64,000 nucleotides of DNA from UBA4582 sp038106185 (GTDB lineage: Bacteria > Pseudomonadota > Gammaproteobacteria > Pseudomonadales > Azotimanducaceae), in NCBI GenBank assembly GCA_038106185.1, contig JAYODE010000002.1:62001-126000 (forward strand), given 5' to 3'. The notes under the pieces are model-generated. The model searched no databases. It was given only the letters and a program-made list of their open reading frames with translations, and was not told the origin of the DNA. Below are positions 53,396-63,156 of the stretch, one piece after another (within the stretch, counting starts at the first letter, position 1; every line of letters starts with the position of its first letter). The translations under genes were made by a program, and so were the position numbers.

Positions 53396-53449
53396 GGTGC
53401 TTATCGTTGCCATGAACCTATTGAGGAAGCGACTGGAAGTGGAATTGCA

Positions 53450-56400
53450 ATGAGCGCGACCCAAGATTACGTGAGCCTGGATTGGATCAAGGCAGAACTG
53501 TTCCAAACCTTTGAGCAAGCTCAAAATGCGCTTCAGTCTGTCGCCGTCGCCCTTGACGATGGCAGCAGCATGCGTGCCTGCCTGACCGCGATTCACCAGG
53601 TCCATGGCACCCTCAAGATGGTACAACTTGATGGTCCCACGCAAATTGCGGCGGAGATGGAAGCCTTGGCGCAAGGTCTGATGGCTGAATCCATTGAGGA
53701 TGTCGGTCTGGCGCAGGAAACATTGATGCAAGCGCTGCTGCAAATGCCTTCCTATTTGGATCGGATTCACCGCGAACAGCAGGACTCGCCAGATGTTGTC
53801 GTATCTCTGGTGAATGCACTAAGGGATGCCCGAGAAGCGGCGCCGTTGCCGAACGCCAGTGCCCTTGATTCTCAGTCGACATCGGCGTGGTTTGCGCTTG
53901 AGCCGAATATGGATGACCTCAGAGCTTTCGACGCCAGTCAGGGCACACATCTTGTCAAGCAATGGCGAATACAATACCAGCAAGCGCTGACAGCGCTGGT
54001 CAGGAAGCAAAAGCCTCGAGAGAGTCTCGATGTTATCGCTAAGGTCTTTACGCGCCTGAACAAGCTCGCTGGTCAATCTGCCATGGCGAACTTATTCGAG
54101 CTGGGGCTCGCTGTTATTGAAGGTGTCAGTGTTGGTGCGATCAAGCTGGATGCGGCATTGGTCAATGATCTGAAACTGATCGATGGCGAGATGAAAATTC
54201 TATCTAACGACGGCACTAGGGCGTTGAGAAAAGCCTCTGAAGCGCTGGGTAAGAGCCTGCTATCCAGGGTCAGGAACTCATCAAAGGTGACGCCGAAAAT
54301 CACCGCCGCAAAGCTCAGATTCAGTCCTGCTGAGACGTTGACGTCGCCAGTCTCGAAATCCCAGTTTGGTCCTGATGATGAAACGTTGGCGACAGTCGCG
54401 CAGATATTGATCGAGGAACTTTCCGGCATTACCGACAAGCTTGACCTCTATGTGAGATCCGATAGCAAGCACAAGCAGTTGATTGTCGATTTAGCTTCAC
54501 CCTTGCAGCAGATAGCCAGCACTCTGTCAGTTGTTGGTCTGGAAGAGACGAAGCAAACGGTTTTGCAACAGGTGAATATCATCGAGCAGATAGGCACCCA
54601 AGTTGAAGACGCCAGCGAAGATCAGCTATTTGAGTTGGCGCAAGCATTTCTGCAGATCGAAGCCTCGTTACGAGGTATACGAGGAGTCGTCTCAGATGAT
54701 GCTTCGAATCGCTTCAGTGGCCTGGGCGAGGCTCAGGCATCTGTTATTCGAGAAACCCGTAATGGACTTGCCCTGGCTATAGATGCGGTGACGAATTTCG
54801 TCATTGCAGAGTTCGATACAAGAAAACTCGAGGGCCTCGCAGATAACCTGCGAAATTTACGGGGTAGCCTTATCATGGTTGGCGAGGATCGGCCGGCTGA
54901 AGTCTTGTCGGCTTGTGCAAAGTTCATCGATTCGGCACTGACAGTCTCGATGGCGCCACCTGAGCAATCGATCATGGAGTATCTGGCAGACGCCATTACC
55001 AGTATCGATTATTACCTTGAGAGAATGCTTGAAAGTGCGACGGACCCGTACATGCAGATGCTTGAGGTCGCTGAGGAGGCGGTTGAAAAACTCAGATCTG
55101 CTGTCGATAAAAGCTTTGAATCGATTAACTCTGAATCGATAAACTCTGAATCGAATATTGCTGAATCGAATAATGAGGACACTCAAAAAGCGTCTGCTGA
55201 CAGCGAGCCAAAAAAAGCAGTGCTAACATCCGATAAAACTAACACACCGCTTGCAAGTGACATTGAAGAAGCGCCAGTCGACCATGAGAGGGATCTATCG
55301 ACGGCGAGCACAGCGCTTGCAGATCAGTTGGTGGATGTTGAAATTCTTGAAATATTCTCTGAAGAGGCCGAAGAGGTGCTGGCGACTATCATTGAATATT
55401 TTCCTCGCTGGCAAGCCAATGAAAGTGACAATGAGTCCTTGATAGAGCTCCGTCGAGCGTTCCATACGCTGAAGGGCAGCGGTCGAATGGTGGGAGCGAC
55501 TGTGATGGGCGAGCTAGCCTGGGCAACTGAAAACCTGCTGAACAGCGCATTGGAAGGTTCTAGTGCGGTTATCCCCCAGGTGGTAGGCGTTGTGGAGCGA
55601 GTGATCGAGCGCATTCCGGCCGGACTTCAGGCGTTTAAAGATGGAGTCCAGGATACCTTTGAAGTCGCTGACCTGATCGACGAGGCTAACCTACTCAGCG
55701 CGAACCCAAACTTCTGTGCGCCGTCTGTGAATGCTGCGCAATCTCTGGATCATGTTGCGAAAGCGGACCTATATTCGGAAAACTTGAATCCTGAGGTCCA
55801 GCGCTCAAAGGTTGACAATAGAAATCTTGCTGACGACTCGACCCCAGTCGAAGAGTTCGGTGATGCGGAGTCGAGTTATTCAGCGACATTCTCTAAAGAT
55901 CTCACACTGTTTGAGATCTTTAGTGTCGAGGCGGAAGAAAAACTGACGATTATCAATAACTATCTCGCCGCCCCTGCACTATTGTCAGCTGCGGTTGTTG
56001 CCGCATTTCATACACTCAAAGGTAGCGCGGCTATTGCGCAGGTGGAGACGATTGCCCAGGTCGCAGCGCCCCTCGAGGTGTTAGCTCAGCGTCTACAGCT
56101 CGCGGGCACTCAGCCCTCGGCGGTGGCCAACACGCTGATTCAGCGGGGCTTCGATTTGATGACTCAAGTCCTGAATGACTGGCCTCGTTCGACTAATCAC
56201 TCGTCTGACCAGGCAGGACTGTTAGCGGATATCGCCAGCTACATAGACGAAGAGCATGGGCGTCGTAACTTTGATTTTGAATCTGTGAAGTGCCTGGCCC
56301 AGCCGGTTACCGTGCTTGAGGACTGGAGTCTAGCCGCTTCTGAAAAGATGGTTGCCGAGCTAGAGTCTATCAAGGTCCAAGCTGAGGCTCTGACTGAGCA

Positions 56401-59400
56401 TAGCCTGATTGAACTGATCTCTGCGCTATTGCGGTTCTACAGTGACGTGACTGAAAGGCCTTCAGCGGAGAGGCTTAAGCTGTTGGCGAATTGTCATGAT
56501 GCACTGCTCAACATGTTTGATCAGATCGCCGCTCACCAGGATGTGTTGCCCGCCACTGCACTGATTGAGGCGCTCGCAGAATCTGATCAAGATTCGGCAT
56601 TAATTTCTGAAACATTTATTCCTGAAACCGCAATACCTGAAATATCGGCGCCAGTGGTGATTGAACCTATACCAGCTGAGGACGAATTGACGGCGTCAGC
56701 ATTCTCGAAAGCATCATTAGCCGATGATCTGCCGCTGCCTGAAGATCAGATTGATGGAGATGTCCTGCCTCTGTTCTTAGAGGAGGCCGCGGAGCTGATT
56801 GAGAATATCGACCAGAGCATTTTCGAATGGAGTCGAGCGACTGAAAGTGCAAGATCTGGAATCGCTGAATCCGGAAACAATAAGCCCTCATCAGACTCAG
56901 GGTCGAACCGTGGGCGTCACCTGAGTGACCTGCTACGTCATCTGCATACCTTAAAGGGTGGTGCTCGAATTTCTGGCCTTCATTCGCTGGGGGAGTTTGC
57001 CCATCGGCTCGAAACCTACTTAACAGAGGTTGAGCAAACGGGTCATGAGTTGAATGAGGAATTCTTTGTCTTGTTGAACAAGTATCAAGACGATATCAAC
57101 AGCAGAATCTACGTCTATCAGAGTTATCTGGCAGGTCAGGTCAGCGCGGAAAGTTTGCAAGCCCTGCATTTTTCTCCGGCAATCAAAGGCCTAAATAGCA
57201 CCAGCAGTCCTGGGTCTGCTAGCGAAATGGTTGGGCCAGCCCCGGTTGTCGGCAGCAATGACAAGGAGGCTGGCGCGATCGCCGCTGAGTCGCCGAATAG
57301 TGCCAGCGAGGTAATAGACAAGGATATCCTTGGAATTTTCCTGGAAGAGTCAAGCGAGCTGCTGGAGGCCATAGATCGCAGCATTCATGACTGGCAGGAG
57401 CACAGGCAGTCAAAGGATCCGCTGGGTTTATTGCTTCGACATCTGCATACACTAAAAGGTGGAGCCCGGCTGGCCGGCCTGACCGGCCTGGGAGAGTTTG
57501 CCCATCTGCTTGAGAGCTTCCTGAGTAGCCATGAACAAAACGGTGGTCTGGCAGACGATGCCTTCTTCAGACACTTGCATCAACAGCAAGACGAGCTGGC
57601 CCGTCGTCTGGATGTCTATCACCAGTTGCTCGCGGGCCAAGTCAGTCAGGTGGATCTCTCCTCCCTCGAGAAGTTCCAGGGGGTGAGCCCGGCAGCGCCC
57701 CGTGCAACCGACTCTTCGCCAGTGCGGCCGTCTGGCATCCTTGAGCAGAGCGATTCCCTCAGCGCGCCGAAAGCGCGAGCTTCGAATAACCCGGAGGCGG
57801 GAGTCACCTCGGCATCGTCCCCGTCTGAGATGGTGAGAGTTTCTTCAGATTTGCTTGAGCAATTAATCAACCTCGCCGGAGAAGCCAGCGTCACTCGAGG
57901 GCGAATCGAGCAGCAGATCGCAGACTTCGCCGGTGCCATTGAAGAGATGGAAGAGACCATTCTTCGAATTCGAGAACAGGTTCGGCTGCTGGATATCGAA
58001 ACAGAGTCTCGTGAAACTGTTTTTCGACACCGCCAGAGTAGTGATACGGACCCCACCTTTGACGAGCTTGAGCTGGATCGCTACACCCTGCTGCAGGAAA
58101 TTTCCCGGTCCTTGACTGAAGGTTCATCAGACATGATGGATCTCAAAGACACCTTATTAAATAAGAGTCGCGATACAGAAACTCTACTGCATCAACAGGC
58201 GCGTATCAGCGCTGAGTTGCAGGAAGGGCTGACCCGCACCCATATGGTACCGTTTGCTCGTCTGATCCCGCGGTTGCGCAGAATTGTTCGCCAGATCAGT
58301 ACCGAGGTGGGTAAGTCGGTGCGTTTTGATGCCTTTAATGTGGAAGGTGAACTGGACCGTACGGTGCTGGAGAGGATCGTTGCGCCACTCGAGCACATGC
58401 TGCGGAATGCAGTAGATCATGGCATTGAGACTGCTGAAGAAAGGCGTCTGGCGAATAAGTCGGAAACGGGACGTATCAGCCTGCGACTGTCGCGGGAGGG
58501 TGGCTATGTGGTTTTGACTGTCAGTGATGATGGTGGAGGTATCAATGTCGCCGCGGTTAAAGCCAAGGCCATCGAGAGAGGCCTAATCAGGACTGACGAG
58601 CCAGTCTCTGATCATGAGGTCAGGCAATTTATACTGCATGCTGGCTTCAGTACGGCGACAAAGTTAACCCAGATATCCGGGCGCGGAGTGGGCATGGACG
58701 TGGTCAACAACGAAATCAAACAGCTTGGCGGAACGCTGGCGATTGACTCAGCGCAGGGGCAGGGCACGCAGTTTGTTATTCGTATTCCATTCACTGTCTC
58801 AATCAACAGAGCCTTGATGGTGGTGGTTAAGGAAGAGACTTACGCTGTACCCCTAAACACAATTGAAGGCATTGTCAGAGTCAGTCCCTATGAGCTTGAG
58901 GCTTACTATCAGCCTGACGCACCCATGTTTGAATATGCCGGCCAACCCTATCGTCTGGTGTATATGGGAAAGATGCTGGAGCGAGCTGAGGTGCCAAACT
59001 TTGATGGTCAGTTGGCACCCCTGCCAGTGATTCTCGCCAGAAGTGGTGACACAGCCGTCGCCTTGCAGGTCGATCGCGTTATTGGTTCCCGTGAGGTGGT
59101 CGTGAAGACGCTGGGTCGACAATTCAGTGAAGTCGCTGGCATCTCGGGTGCCACAGTGCTGGGTGATGGCAGTGTTGTTATCATCCTGGACGTTATGGCG
59201 TTGGTCAGAAATGCTGATCAAATGCAGCGTGAGCCCAGGTTGGTTGATGAGCTGGAGGCTCAACCCCATGTCAGAAGCGTGTTGATTGTGGATGATTCAG
59301 TCACCGTCAGAAAAGTCACCTCCCGACTGATGGAGCGGCAGGGTTGGGAGGTAGTGACCGCAAAAGATGGGCTTGATGCCATCGGGCAGCTGCAGGAGAT

Positions 59401-59662
59401 ATACCCGGATATTGTGCTGCTGGATATTGAGATGCCCCGCATGGATGGCTTTGAGGTTTTACGCTCAGTGCGACGGGACGAACGTCTCAAGCACCTGCCG
59501 ATTATCATGATCACTTCTCGCACTGGGGCAAAGCATCAGCAGCAGGCGCAAGACCTGGGGGTTAACGGCTTTCTTGGCAAACCTTTTCAGGAAGCGGGAC
59601 TGATGAGTAGCATCGAATCGGTGCTGGCATCGGTACAGGACACGAGACAGGAATCTCCATGA
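53450..59662 (+). CDS. chpA: Chp chemosensory hybrid histidine kinase ChpA (PilL)
   Basis: 2070 aa. N-terminal phosphotransfer-like domain with HGTLKMV (H52), then four clear Hpt domains with HTLKG motifs at H672, H854, H1166 and H1333. These are joined by acidic low-complexity linkers. A CheA-type dimerisation region, HATPase (N box ML-RNAVDHG near 1652, G box DDGGG at 1693), CheW-like domain (about 1780-1920) and a C-terminal receiver (D1992, LLDIEMPRMDG) follow. It phosphorylates PilG and PilH in response to PilJ. Shorter than P. aeruginosa ChpA (about 2470 aa, more phosphotransfer sites). Hpt 3 and 4 are close duplicates. Stop overlaps chpC start (ATGA). Confidence 0.96.
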   Translation: MSATQDYVSLDWIKAELFQTFEQAQNALQSVAVALDDGSSMRACLTAIHQVHGTLKMVQLDGPTQIAAEMEALAQGLMAESIEDVGLAQETLMQALLQMPSYLDRIHREQQDSPDVVVSLVNALRDAREAAPLPNASALDSQSTSAWFALEPNMDDLRAFDASQGTHLVKQWRIQYQQALTALVRKQKPRESLDVIAKVFTRLNKLAGQSAMANLFELGLAVIEGVSVGAIKLDAALVNDLKLIDGEMKILSNDGTRALRKASEALGKSLLSRVRNSSKVTPKITAAKLRFSPAETLTSPVSKSQFGPDDETLATVAQILIEELSGITDKLDLYVRSDSKHKQLIVDLASPLQQIASTLSVVGLEETKQTVLQQVNIIEQIGTQVEDASEDQLFELAQAFLQIEASLRGIRGVVSDDASNRFSGLGEAQASVIRETRNGLALAIDAVTNFVIAEFDTRKLEGLADNLRNLRGSLIMVGEDRPAEVLSACAKFIDSALTVSMAPPEQSIMEYLADAITSIDYYLERMLESATDPYMQMLEVAEEAVEKLRSAVDKSFESINSESINSESNIAESNNEDTQKASADSEPKKAVLTSDKTNTPLASDIEEAPVDHERDLSTASTALADQLVDVEILEIFSEEAEEVLATIIEYFPRWQANESDNESLIELRRAFHTLKGSGRMVGATVMGELAWATENLLNSALEGSSAVIPQVVGVVERVIERIPAGLQAFKDGVQDTFEVADLIDEANLLSANPNFCAPSVNAAQSLDHVAKADLYSENLNPEVQRSKVDNRNLADDSTPVEEFGDAESSYSATFSKDLTLFEIFSVEAEEKLTIINNYLAAPALLSAAVVAAFHTLKGSAAIAQVETIAQVAAPLEVLAQRLQLAGTQPSAVANTLIQRGFDLMTQVLNDWPRSTNHSSDQAGLLADIASYIDEEHGRRNFDFESVKCLAQPVTVLEDWSLAASEKMVAELESIKVQAEALTEHSLIELISALLRFYSDVTERPSAERLKLLANCHDALLNMFDQIAAHQDVLPATALIEALAESDQDSALISETFIPETAIPEISAPVVIEPIPAEDELTASAFSKASLADDLPLPEDQIDGDVLPLFLEEAAELIENIDQSIFEWSRATESARSGIAESGNNKPSSDSGSNRGRHLSDLLRHLHTLKGGARISGLHSLGEFAHRLETYLTEVEQTGHELNEEFFVLLNKYQDDINSRIYVYQSYLAGQVSAESLQALHFSPAIKGLNSTSSPGSASEMVGPAPVVGSNDKEAGAIAAESPNSASEVIDKDILGIFLEESSELLEAIDRSIHDWQEHRQSKDPLGLLLRHLHTLKGGARLAGLTGLGEFAHLLESFLSSHEQNGGLADDAFFRHLHQQQDELARRLDVYHQLLAGQVSQVDLSSLEKFQGVSPAAPRATDSSPVRPSGILEQSDSLSAPKARASNNPEAGVTSASSPSEMVRVSSDLLEQLINLAGEASVTRGRIEQQIADFAGAIEEMEETILRIREQVRLLDIETESRETVFRHRQSSDTDPTFDELELDRYTLLQEISRSLTEGSSDMMDLKDTLLNKSRDTETLLHQQARISAELQEGLTRTHMVPFARLIPRLRRIVRQISTEVGKSVRFDAFNVEGELDRTVLERIVAPLEHMLRNAVDHGIETAEERRLANKSETGRISLRLSREGGYVVLTVSDDGGGINVAAVKAKAIERGLIRTDEPVSDHEVRQFILHAGFSTATKLTQISGRGVGMDVVNNEIKQLGGTLAIDSAQGQGTQFVIRIPFTVSINRALMVVVKEETYAVPLNTIEGIVRVSPYELEAYYQPDAPMFEYAGQPYRLVYMGKMLERAEVPNFDGQLAPLPVILARSGDTAVALQVDRVIGSREVVVKTLGRQFSEVAGISGATVLGDGSVVIILDVMALVRNADQMQREPRLVDELEAQPHVRSVLIVDDSVTVRKVTSRLMERQGWEVVTAKDGLDAIGQLQEIYPDIVLLDIEMPRMDGFEVLRSVRRDERLKHLPIIMITSRTGAKHQQQAQDLGVNGFLGKPFQEAGLMSSIESVLASVQDTRQESP
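55118..55177 (+). repeat. 15-bp in-frame tandem repeat inside chpA
   Basis: Four consecutive 15-base units starting GAATCGA encode ESINS-ESINS-ESNIA-ESNNE in the linker near residues 557-576, between the FimL-like N-terminal part and the first HTLKG domain. The first two units differ at one base; later units decay. The period is a multiple of three, keeping the frame. Confidence 0.9.
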
Positions 59663-60135
59663 ACGATGAGGCCAGTGCACTAGAGACCCTTGTGATACCG
59701 TTGCAGAAGAGCACGATTTTGCTGCCGCAGGTCTCCGTTGCAGAGATTATTCCCTATGAGCCACTGCAGCGCGTGCAGAATACGCCGGATTGGTTTATCG
59801 GCCTGCTGGCTTGGCGTGGCGAACAGGTGCCGGTGGTGTCTTTTGAGATGCTGACCATCAAACGGGCAAGCTTTTCATTGGTCAGTGTCTCCTCTGCCAG
59901 CCTGATAGTCGTGCGGGCTCTGGAGCAATGGCAGGGCTTTCAATACTATGCATTGGTAGCGCAAGCTGTGCCGCAGCTGATGTCCATCAACGAGGCTGAC
60001 CTGTTTGAGGCAGGAGAAGACAGGGCTATTACCGAACTCATGAAAGCCAGACTTGGCAAGCTGGTCGTGTCACTCCCCGATCTCGATTTTATCGAGCGGC
60101 AGATCAATGGCATCGCCTTCGAGACGGTGCTGTAG
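59659..60135 (+). CDS. chpC: CheW-like protein ChpC
   Basis: 158 aa single CheW domain: LVIPLQKSTILLPQVSVAEIIPYEPL and FIGLLAWRGEQVPVVSFEML. It probably couples additional receptors to ChpA. The start overlaps the chpA stop by four bases; chpB (methylesterase), which lies between them in Pseudomonas, is missing. Its last 66 bases overlap the end of rsmE on the other strand. Confidence 0.9.
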   Translation: MNDEASALETLVIPLQKSTILLPQVSVAEIIPYEPLQRVQNTPDWFIGLLAWRGEQVPVVSFEMLTIKRASFSLVSVSSASLIVVRALEQWQGFQYYALVAQAVPQLMSINEADLFEAGEDRAITELMKARLGKLVVSLPDLDFIERQINGIAFETVL

Positions 60136-60852
60136 GTCGCCAAATCGTGCTTGTAATAAGCCGATGACCGTCGCCGGTGCGTGTGCCGCACGCAATATTC
60201 TCGGCCCCAGACCCACGGCAACAAACCCTTGTTGATGCGCATCTTTGAGCTCGTGCGTTGAAAAGCCGCCTTCCGGGCCTATCAGGACGGCGATGGTGCT
60301 GGGTGTGGCGCTCATCTGCAGCACATTCACCTCACCGCCTGGGTCAGCGATCAACTTCAGGTCAGCATCCGCCTGCGCCAGCCAGCGACTCAGGTCGGTG
60401 ATGGGCAACAATTGCGGCGGACGGTTAAGGCCACACTGCTCGCAGGCGCTGTTGATAACTTGTTGCCAGTGACTGGTGCGCTTTTCACTCGCCTGCCGAG
60501 CGACGCTCGTGAATTCAGAGTAAATTGGCTGGATCTGTCGAACGCCCAGCTCTGTCGCCATTTGCACCGCGGTATCCATGGCCTCTCGTTTAGTGATGCA
60601 TAGCCCCAGCTGGATCGCGACGGGTGAGGCACGATCGTTGGGCTCTAACACGCCCAACTGGACGCAGACGTGAGATTTGCCAATCTCGACAACGACGGCT
60701 GGGTACTCACCCCCGAAGCCATTAAAAATAACAACGCCGCTGTCGAGACTGACTCGCAGAACATTTTTCAGGTAATGGCTGGCGTGACTGTCAAGGGTGA
60801 TTCGCCGCCCTTCGGCAAGTTCCTGTTGAACAAACACTCTTGATTGGCGCAT
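60070..60852 (-). CDS. rsmE: 16S rRNA (uracil1498-N3)-methyltransferase
   Basis: 260 aa from the ATG at 60852 (MRQSRVFVQQEL). SPOUT-fold methyltransferase: KREAMDTAVQMATELGVRQI, VLIGPEGGFSTHEL and VGLGPRILRAAHA motifs are clear. About 20 residues after LQARFGDL exceed the usual C-terminus and account for the antisense overlap with chpC. The frame is open upstream into an assembly gap and is the same as that of metF, so the true 5' context is uncertain. Confidence 0.93.
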   Translation of the reverse strand: MRQSRVFVQQELAEGRRITLDSHASHYLKNVLRVSLDSGVVIFNGFGGEYPAVVVEIGKSHVCVQLGVLEPNDRASPVAIQLGLCITKREAMDTAVQMATELGVRQIQPIYSEFTSVARQASEKRTSHWQQVINSACEQCGLNRPPQLLPITDLSRWLAQADADLKLIADPGGEVNVLQMSATPSTIAVLIGPEGGFSTHELKDAHQQGFVAVGLGPRILRAAHAPATVIGLLQARFGDLQHRLEGDAIDLPLDKIEIGE

Positions 60853-60861
60853 AGGCAGGTT

Positions 60862-60961
60862 NNNNNNNNNNNNNNNNNNNNNNNNNNNNNNNNNNNNNNN
60901 NNNNNNNNNNNNNNNNNNNNNNNNNNNNNNNNNNNNNNNNNNNNNNNNNNNNNNNNNNNNN
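60862..60961. other. Assembly gap (100 N) between metF and rsmE
   Basis: Flanks share only AGGTT (60857-60861 and 60962-60966). If that 5-base overlap were real, the metF frame would continue without a stop into rsmE. Confidence 0.9.
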
Positions 60962-61806
60962 AGGTTGAGATTGTGCCAGAGTTTTAGCGTCGGTCCCGAC
61001 TGGTTCAGCGTGTAAAAGTGCAGACCTGGTGCGCCTGCTTCAAGTAGTTGCTGACACAGACGGGTGACAACTTCCTCGCCAAAGGCGCGTAGGCTTTCCG
61101 GGTCGTCCTGGTAGGCTTCCAGGTGCTTTCTGATCCAGCGCGGAATATCAGCTCCACAGGTGTCTGAGAAGCGAACGAGAGTCTGATAGTTGGTGATCGG
61201 CATAATACCCGGCACGATTGGAATGGTGATGCCCAATTTGTCGCAGGCATCGATGAAGCGAAAGTAGGCCTCAGCATTATAAAAATACTGCGTGATCGCG
61301 CTGTCAGCACCCGCGTCAACCTTGGCTTTGAAGTACTTCAAATCTTCTTCAACACTGCGAGAGTCGGGATGCACTTCCGGGTATGCGGCCACCTCGATAT
61401 GAAAGTGGTCACCGGTTTGCTCTCGAATAAAAGTCACCAGATCATTGGCGTAGGTGAGTTTGACCGAGCCCATGCCAGAGGGAATATCACCGCGCAGGGC
61501 AACAACCCGATCTACGCCAGCTGCTCGGTAGTCCTGCAGCAGAGTCGCTATTTTTTCCGCCGGGTCGCCGCCAAAGGACAAGTGGGGCGCAACCCTTGAA
61601 CCAGCAGCGCTGATATCCAAGACCGCTTGCCGAGTACCGTCTCGAGTCGAGCCACCGGCACCATAGGTCACGGAAAAAAAGTGCGGGTTGAGGGCCTGCA
61701 GTCGCTCGTGAGTCTTTGCCAGTCTTGCGAGCGCCTCATCGGTCTTGGGCGCCGCAAACTCAAAGCTGAAATGAACAGGATGACGGCGGGTGCTGTGTGA
61801 GCTCAT
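60962..61806 (-). CDS. metF: Methylenetetrahydrofolate reductase (NADH), 3' end in a gap
   Basis: About 281 codons visible from the ATG at 61806 (MSSHSTRRHPVHFSFEF, with AAGGG upstream); the frame extends to 61896 but that part overlaps metK. FSFEFAAPKTDEA carries the catalytic Glu, and TYGAGGSTRDGT, ALRGD and ITQYFYNAEAYFRFID form the FAD barrel. The last residues before the gap, FYTLNQSGPTLKLWHNLN, are near the usual C-terminus, so little is missing. It makes 5-methyl-THF for methionine synthesis. Ten bases after metK, hence one operon for the SAM cycle. Confidence 0.95.
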
Positions 61807-61816
61807 GGTCGTACCC

Positions 61817-62974
61817 TTAGAGAGCCTTCGCCAGATCTGCAGCCTTATCGGTTCTCTCCCAAGTGAAATTGGGCTCTTCGCGGCCGAAATGCCCATAGGC
61901 GGCTGTGTCGAGATAGATGGGTCGCTTCAGATCGAGCATGGCAATAAGGCCTTTCGGGCGCAGATCGAAGTGCTCTCTGACGAGCATCTCTATCTCGTGA
62001 TCCGGCAGCTTGCCGGTGCCGAAGGTGTCGATGCTGATTGAAGTCGGCTCTGCGACACCTATGGCATAGGAGACTTGTATTTCACAGCGCTCGGCCAAGC
62101 CGGCAGCAACGATGTTCTTCGCCACATAGCGGCCGGCATAAGCGGCACTGCGATCCACCTTGGAGGGGTCTTTGCCAGAGAAGGCGCCGCCGCCGTGTCG
62201 CGCCATACCGCCATAGGTATCGACGATGATCTTGCGCCCGGTGAGGCCGCAATCACCAACCGGACCGCCGATGACGAATTTGCCGGTCGGGTTTATGTGG
62301 TACTGAGTGCCAGCATGTAACCACTCGGCGGGTAGAACCGGTTTGATAATCTCTTCCATGACCGCTTCCCGCAAGTCCGCCTGGGACACGTCGGGGTCAT
62401 GCTGGGTGGATAGCACCACGGCCTCAATGGCGACAGGTTGACCCTTGGCATCGTACTTGAAGGTGATCTGGCTCTTGGCATCGGGTCGTAAAAATGGCAG
62501 TTTGCCGGACTTGCGCATCTCTGCCTGGCGCTTAACCAGGAGATGAGAGTAGGTGATAGGCGCAGGCATCAAAACATCGGTCTCGTTGCTGGCATAACCG
62601 AACATCAGGCCCTGGTCACCAGCGCCCTGTTCATGGTCGGCGGTTTCGTCGACACCCTGGGCAATATCCGGAGACTGCTTGCCGATCGCATTGAGAACAG
62701 CGCAGCTGGCGCCATCGAAACCCACTGCTGAATTGTCGTAGCCAATGTTCAGAATCACGTCGCGACAGATTTGCTCCACATCAACCCAGGCTGAGGTGGT
62801 GATCTCGCCAGCCAGCAACACCATACCGGTTTTGACCAGGGTCTCACAGGCGACTCTGGCATTGACGTCTTGCGCCAGCAATGCATCCAGGATGGCATCA
62901 GAAATCTGGTCTGCCATTTTATCGGGATGACCTTCGGAGACAGATTCGGAGGTGAAGAGTGAAGTTCTTGACAT
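61817..62974 (-). CDS. metK: S-adenosylmethionine synthetase
   Basis: 385 aa from the ATG at 62974 (MSRTSLFTSESVSEGHPDK); an upstream start at 62995 is rejected on family length. GHPDKMADQISDAIL, GAGDQGLMFGYA, and GGGAFSGKDPSKVDRSAAY bind ATP, metals and methionine. Forms SAM from ATP and methionine. Divergent from transketolase. In the 182-base upstream region I see no SAM or SAH riboswitch. Confidence 0.97.
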   Translation of the reverse strand: MSRTSLFTSESVSEGHPDKMADQISDAILDALLAQDVNARVACETLVKTGMVLLAGEITTSAWVDVEQICRDVILNIGYDNSAVGFDGASCAVLNAIGKQSPDIAQGVDETADHEQGAGDQGLMFGYASNETDVLMPAPITYSHLLVKRQAEMRKSGKLPFLRPDAKSQITFKYDAKGQPVAIEAVVLSTQHDPDVSQADLREAVMEEIIKPVLPAEWLHAGTQYHINPTGKFVIGGPVGDCGLTGRKIIVDTYGGMARHGGGAFSGKDPSKVDRSAAYAGRYVAKNIVAAGLAERCEIQVSYAIGVAEPTSISIDTFGTGKLPDHEIEMLVREHFDLRPKGLIAMLDLKRPIYLDTAAYGHFGREEPNFTWERTDKAADLAKAL

Positions 62975-63156
62975 GGAGTTTCTCACAATTGGCACAGTAA
63001 AGCGGTGAATATTACCCCTAAGCCACGCTGATTCACAGTTGCTGGGCGTGATATCGGCTCACGTTAAATAGAGAAAGTTTTCATGATTCCTCGGGATTTA
63101 GATTGATGTCTCGAAGGGGCTAAGGGAAAATAGCGCGCTTATTCGTCAATGCCGGT

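Noticed and set aside
60070..61896. A single 608-residue protein covering metF and rsmE
   Set aside because: The frame is joined only through 100 unknown bases; both halves have normal start and end regions, so they are listed as separate genes and the fusion is kept as a hypothesis.
62975..63156. SAM or SAH riboswitch upstream of metK
   Set aside because: I looked for the conserved cores in the 182-base divergent region and could not recognise any; a covariance-model search would be decisive.
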